A stretch of 64,000 nt of DNA from Coptis chinensis (Eukaryota; Streptophyta; Magnoliopsida; Ranunculales; Ranunculaceae), in NCBI GenBank assembly GCA_015680905.1, contig CM027377.1:31334501-31398500 (forward strand), written 5' to 3'. Position numbers and translations under genes: made by a program. This document shows, piece after piece, positions 58,428 through 64,000 of this stretch. Numbering within the stretch: position 1 is the stretch's first letter; each line of letters opens with the position of its first letter. The notes under the pieces were generated by a model that searched no databases, was not told where the DNA came from, and was given only the letters and a program-made list of their open reading frames with translations.

Positions 58428-58871
58428 AGGACTCATAATACAAAGGAACGGAGTGGGGGAACAAATTCCATGTCATAAGGTGAGACCTCGTCGGCACACC
58501 CTTTAACTATAGCCACTAAAAAATCATGAGGGGTGAGTTAAAAAGTTTTTTTGGGGTGAGTTAAAAAATATTTCTCACCTCACCCACCCCCACACACAAA
58601 AAAGTCAACAATGGGCTCAACTTTTATGGGTCTAAAAATGTGAGCATGAGCTCATTTTTTAATTGCGGGCCATAGGCACGTGCATACCCTAGTGGTTAAT
58701 AACACAACTAGCTTTGACTCTTGAATTATTCTCATGTTTATGTAGTACTTTATTTTATCTAAACTTTTTATATTTGGCAAGACAGCTTTACTGATTTTGC
58801 CATACAATTTTCTCACATCAAACTAGCATTTTTAAGTCTTAGGTTTGACTATATGATGTTTTTGTTTCTAA
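58428..58871. other. Spacer
   Basis: 58530-58600 has a local repeat 'ggggtgagttaaaaa'. No gene or bounded element seen. Confidence 0.45.
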
Positions 58872-59460
58872 GTCTGGGTGCAATGGCTCCACATTCCCTT
58901 AAAATCGGTGGGAGTTTCGGTGGCTTTCTTCCCCTATCTCTATATAACTATCTATATATAGAGAATATTATTGAGGAATGAAGAGTGCATTCCACGCGAG
59001 TTGAAATAGCGTAGTTGTTTGTAAAAACCCAAACGGCGCCACTTGAAGTAGTGACGTGGAATGTAAAATACAATTTCATACGGCGCCATTTGAAGTGGAG
59101 TGGTTTGAAAAATGTCCCCACCAAACCACATACTAATTATGAGAACAACGAATTACTACACTACCCCCACTACTTCTATTTTATTACGGATGTATGTATG
59201 AGCAATTTCATTTTTTGTAAAATGTATGTTTCTATTCTACGCCATTTGAAGAGGCGCTGAATGGTTTAAATTATTATTTTTTGGTTTTCATTCTGCGACT
59301 AGTCGAAGTGGAGTTAAAAAAAACTTGGGTTTCAAACCACGCGAGTTCAAGTGGCGTAAGATTGTTTAGACCATCAATTCAACAAAACCTACTCTCTATA
59401 TGTATAACACTATTTTTTGGAGGGATAGAGATAGAAAGTGGCAGACCATTGGACTCAGCC
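58872..59460. mobile_element. MITE, PIF/Harbinger-type, with internal GGCGCCA repeats
   Basis: Ends gtctgggtgcaatgg and, inverted, ggctgagtccaatgg (12 of 15 match), flanked by TAA at 58869-58871 and 59461-59463. The inside holds recurring units of about 40-70 bp built on 'ggcgccacttgaagtgg' (near 59034, 59083, 59239 and 59345) and two 'ccacgcgagtt' blocks. No transposase. 589 bp. Confidence 0.75.
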
Positions 59461-59725
59461 TAAACTTTAACTATTTTCTAAAACAAGAGGAGAATTTCCC
59501 ATCGGCTTTACAAATTAATAATTGATATTATGGTTTACACAATCTCCATTGGGAGAGAATTTTTTGTTAAGGGGTGTAAATTTACATAGATTTATATACC
59601 CAATGAAGATGCCCTTACATAATATCTCCTCTTCAAATAATTTAGGAGAATGCTAAGTAAAGTCACCCATTTGATTAGTTGCATAACCTTCTCTCTAAAA
59701 GAACTTTTTGTCTAAGGGTTTAAAC
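59461..59725. other. Spacer between MITEs
   Basis: AT-rich; nothing seen beyond the 8-bp hAT target gtttaaac at 59718-59725. Confidence 0.5.
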
Positions 59726-60169
59726 TAGGGGTGCAAACGGATAGGTTCGGATTTGGATATGTCTGTATCCGAATCTAAAAATTTATACCGAATCTGAATC
59801 CGAATTTGACGGATATTAAAAAAATTATCCGAATCCGATTTCGGATATCAGATAAATATCCGATTTGAAAATTAATATTAATTAAATTTTATTTGCTTTA
59901 ATAATTCATTTTACCACTATAAAAACTATTATAAATATATATATTTATTATTTATTATTATTATTTTGTTATTATAGTTTTATATTATTAGTTTATGATT
60001 TTATACAATAATAAATAAAAAAATAAATTATATATAATAACTATTAATTTTTTTTAAATTATGCGAATCCGAATTCGATATTTGAAATTTTCAGATAATA
60101 GATAATATCCGATTTTTCAAAAACGAATTTGAATCAAATTCAAATATTTAGATATCCATTTGCACTATA
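59726..60169. mobile_element. hAT-type MITE rich in ATCCGAAT motifs
   Basis: 444 bp. Inverted ends TAGGGGTGCAAACGGATA and TATCCATTTGCACTATA(reverse complement ATAGTGCAAATGGATA). Flanks gtttaaac (59718-59725) and gtctaaac (60170-60177), an 8-bp duplication with one difference. Subterminal regions hold many variants of atccgaat and its complement; the centre is AT-rich. Confidence 0.82.
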
Positions 60170-60177
60170 GTCTAAAC

Positions 60178-60588
60178 CATAGTACAAAATATCAGGATAT
60201 GGGTATTTATCGATCTCTGATTTATGGATATGTATCGTGGATATATCTCTCTCTTTGGGGATATTTGATATTGTTTCACATACAAATATCGTAGATATAT
60301 TCAAAATATCGACAAATATTGTGGATACTATGGATATTTCTTAATATATCATGATACATTATTTATATTTATTTAAAATATAATGATAAATATTAAATAA
60401 AATTGTTATATATACAAAATATCGTCAAATATCTCCAAATATCCCAAATATCGTAAATATCGTTGAAATATCACCGATATTTACAATCGTATATATCTCT
60501 AAACATATCGAAATATTTATATATCTTTTTCTGAAATCTGAATAGATATCGACAAATATCGTGATATATCGGAATATTTTGTACTATG
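60178..60588. mobile_element. hAT-type MITE rich in ATATCG motifs, at the same target
   Basis: 411 bp. Ends CATAGTACAAAATAT...ATATTTTGTACTATG with an exact 8-bp duplication gtctaaac (60170-60177 and 60589-60596). The interior is variants of ggatatatcg and aaatatcg, like the MITE at 18151-18531. It inserted directly in the right-hand duplication of the MITE at 59726-60169, so it is the younger of the two. Confidence 0.88.
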
Positions 60589-60596
60589 GTCTAAAC

Positions 60597-61265
60597 TGTC
60601 AAGTAGATTGTTGAAATCCAGGACAAACACTGTTGTTGTTTAACGAGGTAGCACGTAAGCAACTCCATAACACTTCTCAACAAAGTGTAGGTAAAGCCTA
60701 AAAAGTGTGCAACCTGTCAAACCTACACCAAGGATCTATGCAAACTCCACCAATAAGTTGTTGGAATCCAAAGACAAACTATTGTTCTTTTAGTAAGGTG
60801 GCATGTATGCAACTCACAAACATTTGTCAATAATTGAAGATACATCTCAAGCAAGTGTCAAACATGCAATAAGTGATTTGACCACCCCACTCAAAAAAAC
60901 ATGAGAGGGGTGACATACTAAATAAAAATATAACAAGAGGGTAACATCCCAAAATTAACAAAAGTAAATCATAATAATGTCCTGGGGCTGTCAGGCACAT
61001 TCATGCCTTCAGCTTTTTAAAGAAGGACCAGAACTTATTCTACTGGTCCTTCTCCCAAACTTGACCAAATCCAACGTGTACACGGAAGTACGTTAACGAA
61101 ACCGTCAACACAAGCAGTTGGATAGAAAGACCAGAGAATCTTCTTCTGGTCCCATAGTTGAGAGATTCTCGAACTAATGATTGTACAAATAGATTCCATT
61201 ATTTACTGTCTGTTTGTTTTTGTTTATTCCATCGAAGTCTAATCACTGTCACGTGTCCTTAAACC
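60597..61265. other. Upstream region of the DRM gene
   Basis: Contains two related phrases ('ttgttgaaatcca.gacaaac' near 60610 and 'ttgttggaatccaaagacaaac' near 60757, about 150 bp apart), a decayed tandem duplication. A promoter for the gene starting near 61266 should lie at its right end, but I cannot place a TATA box with confidence. Confidence 0.45.
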
Positions 61266-61278
61266 TTGTTCGCCGCAC

Positions 61279-61303
61279 TCAAAAAAAAAAAAAAAAAAAA
61301 AAA
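61279..61303. repeat. A-run in the presumed 5' flank or 5'UTR of the DRM gene
   Basis: About 25 consecutive A just upstream of a CT-rich leader (61335-61400) typical of plant 5'UTRs. Confidence 0.8.
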
Positions 61304-61781
61304 AACTCATGAACAATGTGTGAGTGCCAACAAAATCTCCTCTCTTCTCTCTTCCTCGAGATCATCAACACTCTCCTCTGCACTTTCCCTCCAGGCATTC
61401 TTTTGTCAAGTTCTGGTAAATCTTTTTTTTTTTTTACCACATTTTATATATATTGTTTCATCATACATGCAATGTAAAAAAAAGGAGGTTTCTTGATGTT
61501 AAATATGTTTAGTGAACTGATTATTGAGTAAAAAGATGTTATTTTTACTGTTTATTCTGTTATTAGTGAATAGTGATTCTCTTGGAGCCAAGAGCTTTAA
61601 AATTATGACGATGTTTGAAATAAATTAGAATTGTTGTTTTGGTGTTTTCATGTTTGACTAGAGACGATGTTAAATAATCAGTGTTATGTGGATTTGGTGC
61701 TTATTAAATGTTTTTCTTTCTTAGGTTAATTTGAACAGTTTGGGGATTTCTGGTTGGAGGGAAATTGGGAATTATTGATAA

Positions 61782-63949
61782 ATGGTGAGTTTTTGTTTGT
61801 TATAGAGATTCTCTAGAAAGGATCAGAAGTCTGACTAGCATTACTTTGTTTTACTTCTGTGTTGTCTTTATGTTAAAGGGGGATGCTAATGGAGAAGGGA
61901 GTGATGATTTTCATTGGGACAGTGAAGAAGAAACTCCGAGTTTGCCGTTGGTTCCTGCTGGTGAATTTCACTGGGATAGTGATGAAGAAGTACCTGAGTG
62001 TGTAGCATCAACGTCTTGTGCTGTTGGAAACTTAGGAGAAGAGAGTGATCGACTTCCCTGGGATAGCGATGAAGAAGAAGAAATTCGTTTACGATCATCA
62101 TCTTTCTTAAATTCAATTATACCTCTTGGACCAGCTGTTGCAGATCCTGGAGAGGTAATTTATTATCAATAAGAATATCATATTCAACAACTTGGACAGG
62201 CAAAGTCACTATACTAATCAAAACCTAACCCGGAAGCTGTTATAGCTGTGTTTCTCTCTGGGTATAAATTAATTTCTTTTCTTGATGTTGAAGATCCCAT
62301 TATCCCATTCACCATTTTTTTTAGCATACTGTGAATTTTTTTAATGAATATTGGATAACCATTTTGATAAATGGACTGCTTACAACCAAGTAGAGGTAAC
62401 CATCCACTCTTTTCGCGGTTGCTAGACTCTCCTAATCTCATTTGCACTAATTGTTTTGTGGCATCGTCTTCCCCTATTTTCATTTTGTTTCTAATTTTTT
62501 ATTTTAGGCAAGTTCATCCGCCGGCCCATCCTGCTCCAAGTTGGTTTCGGAATTTGTTGTAATGGGTTTCTCTCGGGACATGGTGACTAAAGCGATCCAG
62601 GAAAATGGTAAATACATTTTTCTACTTCTGATTAGCTTAATTCGAAAACCTTATCATTTAACTTGTGTTTGGTACCTGTAGGTGAAGGAAATGCTGAAGC
62701 AATACTAGAAACCCTGCTAACATATTCAGTGAGTTTATATATTTTTCCCTACTGTCTTCATTTTTCCTACTTTTCCCTGTTTTCCAGATGCTATATTGGT
62801 TACATGTGTCTTGACCGAATAGTTCTTCGTAGTAAATGTAGAGATATATCGTCATAGCGAATGCAAAGTAGTAGAATGAGCTATCCTACGTGAAATATTC
62901 AGAGCAACTAGTGCAATAATGAAGTAAACCAGATACAGTAATAATCAGGAACACTTTGTCATGACCTAATAGCCAATGGAGCATGAACATTTTTGAAACT
63001 TTTCGTCCCGTGTTCTCTTGTTTCCGCTGACCAAAGGTATCAGAAAGTTTACTTTTCGACCCCTAATTTTCTTCTCATTGTTTGCACTTAGGGTTTTCAT
63101 TTTTGGTTATCTGTGCTTTGAAGTCTTATGTAACTTATGTTGTGCTAGGTATAAAGCAAATATCCGTATGGTGGATTTTGTTTGAGAATGTTTACTATTG
63201 GGTAAGGGGTTAGGGTTTATCTTGGTATGAGTCTCGCTATGAAGTCATGGCTTAGATTCCAGACTCAACCAGATATTTGTGTCTTGGTAGGTGATTGAGT
63301 TTTGCACCATCATAATGAAGGTGGCAATCTCACCACAATCCAAGACAAAAAATAATGCCGTCGTTATGCTTTTCTAACGTAAGTTTGGCCGAGTCTGCTA
63401 TATATCAAGTGCAACCTTGATAGCGTATGTTCAGGTTGTTAAATTGTTTAAATCCTTACATTTGGGTCAGAAACTATCACCTTTTGGTGATGAAATTATA
63501 TATCATGCTACCAATGATCTTGATTAGCTGCAGGATGCCATGAGGGCTAAGTAACATTGACATGACTACACGTATCGAAACACGGACAAATGCCAAAAAA
63601 AGAAAGTGAGATATATGGTGGGTTTATATTACATAGATTTTTGTGCATCCGACATAAATTTTGTGAAAATATGGTGGATCTATATTACATGGCATGAGAG
63701 ACGTATATTACATTTTTTTAGACAAGACTCTAGAGCATATTTCAATATTAGATGTGATGTTATATCTAAATACTTCCTTTTATTTGAACCAATTTTTTTT
63801 TCTTGGCATTTTTGTCATATTGACCTTGACAGGCGCTCAATCAGTCTCCTGCACAAAGAAAAGATGATTCTTCTGATTTCTCTTCTTCAGAAAGCACAAA
63901 AGATATCCATGATGAACTTTCAGACATGGAGAGTGATTTGGGAAATGAG
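61782..63949 (+). CDS. DRM2: DRM-type de novo DNA methyltransferase, N-terminal exons (runs off window)
   Basis: DRM enzymes place cytosine methylation in all contexts, guided by small RNAs (RdDM), in the nucleus. A CT-rich 5'UTR exon ends at 61415; exon 2 is 61725-61784 with the start ATG at 61782-61784 right at the donor; exon 3 is 61879-62154, exon 4 62508-62607, exon 5 62682-62728 and exon 6 63833-63949. All introns are GT-AG and the phases agree (0, 0, 1, 0). Residues 1-93 form an acidic N-terminus with FHWDSEEE, FHWDSDEE and LPWDSDEE. A UBA domain spans about 104-142, with the MGF loop at 112-114 and NGEGNAEAILETLLTYS. Residues 143-181 are a Ser/Asp/Glu-rich linker. The UBA spacing and the GEGN.(D/E)AILETLL text match DRM1/2. 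Later UBA domains and the catalytic part lie beyond the window. No stop or shift seen; probably functional. Another UBA protein is possible but less likely. Confidence 0.82.
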
Positions 63950-64000
63950 GTAACATATCCCATTGATTGCTTTGTTATTGAAAAACCTATTAGCTGTAAA

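Overview
The window reads as nuclear DNA of a flowering plant, most likely a eudicot. It is AT-rich and full of plant-type transposons: Athila-like and Tat-like Ty3/Gypsy remnants, L1 LINEs carrying RNase H, a Copia-like solo LTR, and hAT- and Harbinger-type MITEs. The host genes it holds (DRM, FAR1-related, CYP78A, class II formin, alpha-xylosidase) are plant families. Only one gene looks alive. It is at the right edge, where the first exons of a DRM-type de novo DNA methyltransferase run off the window.

Layout. 1-10110 and 17331-19363 hold two related LTR-like repeats, an Athila-like fossil (4231-7434, minus) and a Harbinger-type MITE (3243-3759). 10111-17329 is a full-length L1 LINE (+) with a 13-bp target duplication; a Copia-like solo LTR (15171-16438) sits inside it. 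18151-18531 is a hAT-type MITE. 19364-30878 is a bounded Athila-like element (minus) with both LTRs, PBS, PPT and a 5-bp target duplication. It shows gag and protease but no reverse transcriptase or integrase. A 5'-truncated LINE (28119-30865) landed one base outside its 5' LTR and moved that LTR's target duplication 2.7 kb away. 31961-32463 is another hAT-type MITE. 33503-44235 is a cluster of intron-bearing host-gene fragments: an unrecognised gene, alpha-xylosidase, formin and CYP78A. 45344-56484 holds the two halves of one FAR1-related gene (minus), about 8 kb apart, with Ty3/Gypsy debris between them. 57361-60588 is a run of four TIR elements, two of which are hAT-type and used the same 8-bp target. 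61266 to the end is the DRM gene.

How it fits together. This is a repeat-dense stretch between genes where elements nest inside one another. Several boundaries can be fixed exactly because the target duplications survive. The strongest leads are the element lineage without RT or integrase, seen twice with a shared U3 hairpin that shows a paired base change; the hAT-type MITEs, each filled with its own short iterated motif; the double hAT-type insertion at one 8-bp site; and the three WDS-acidic motifs at the N-terminus of the DRM protein.
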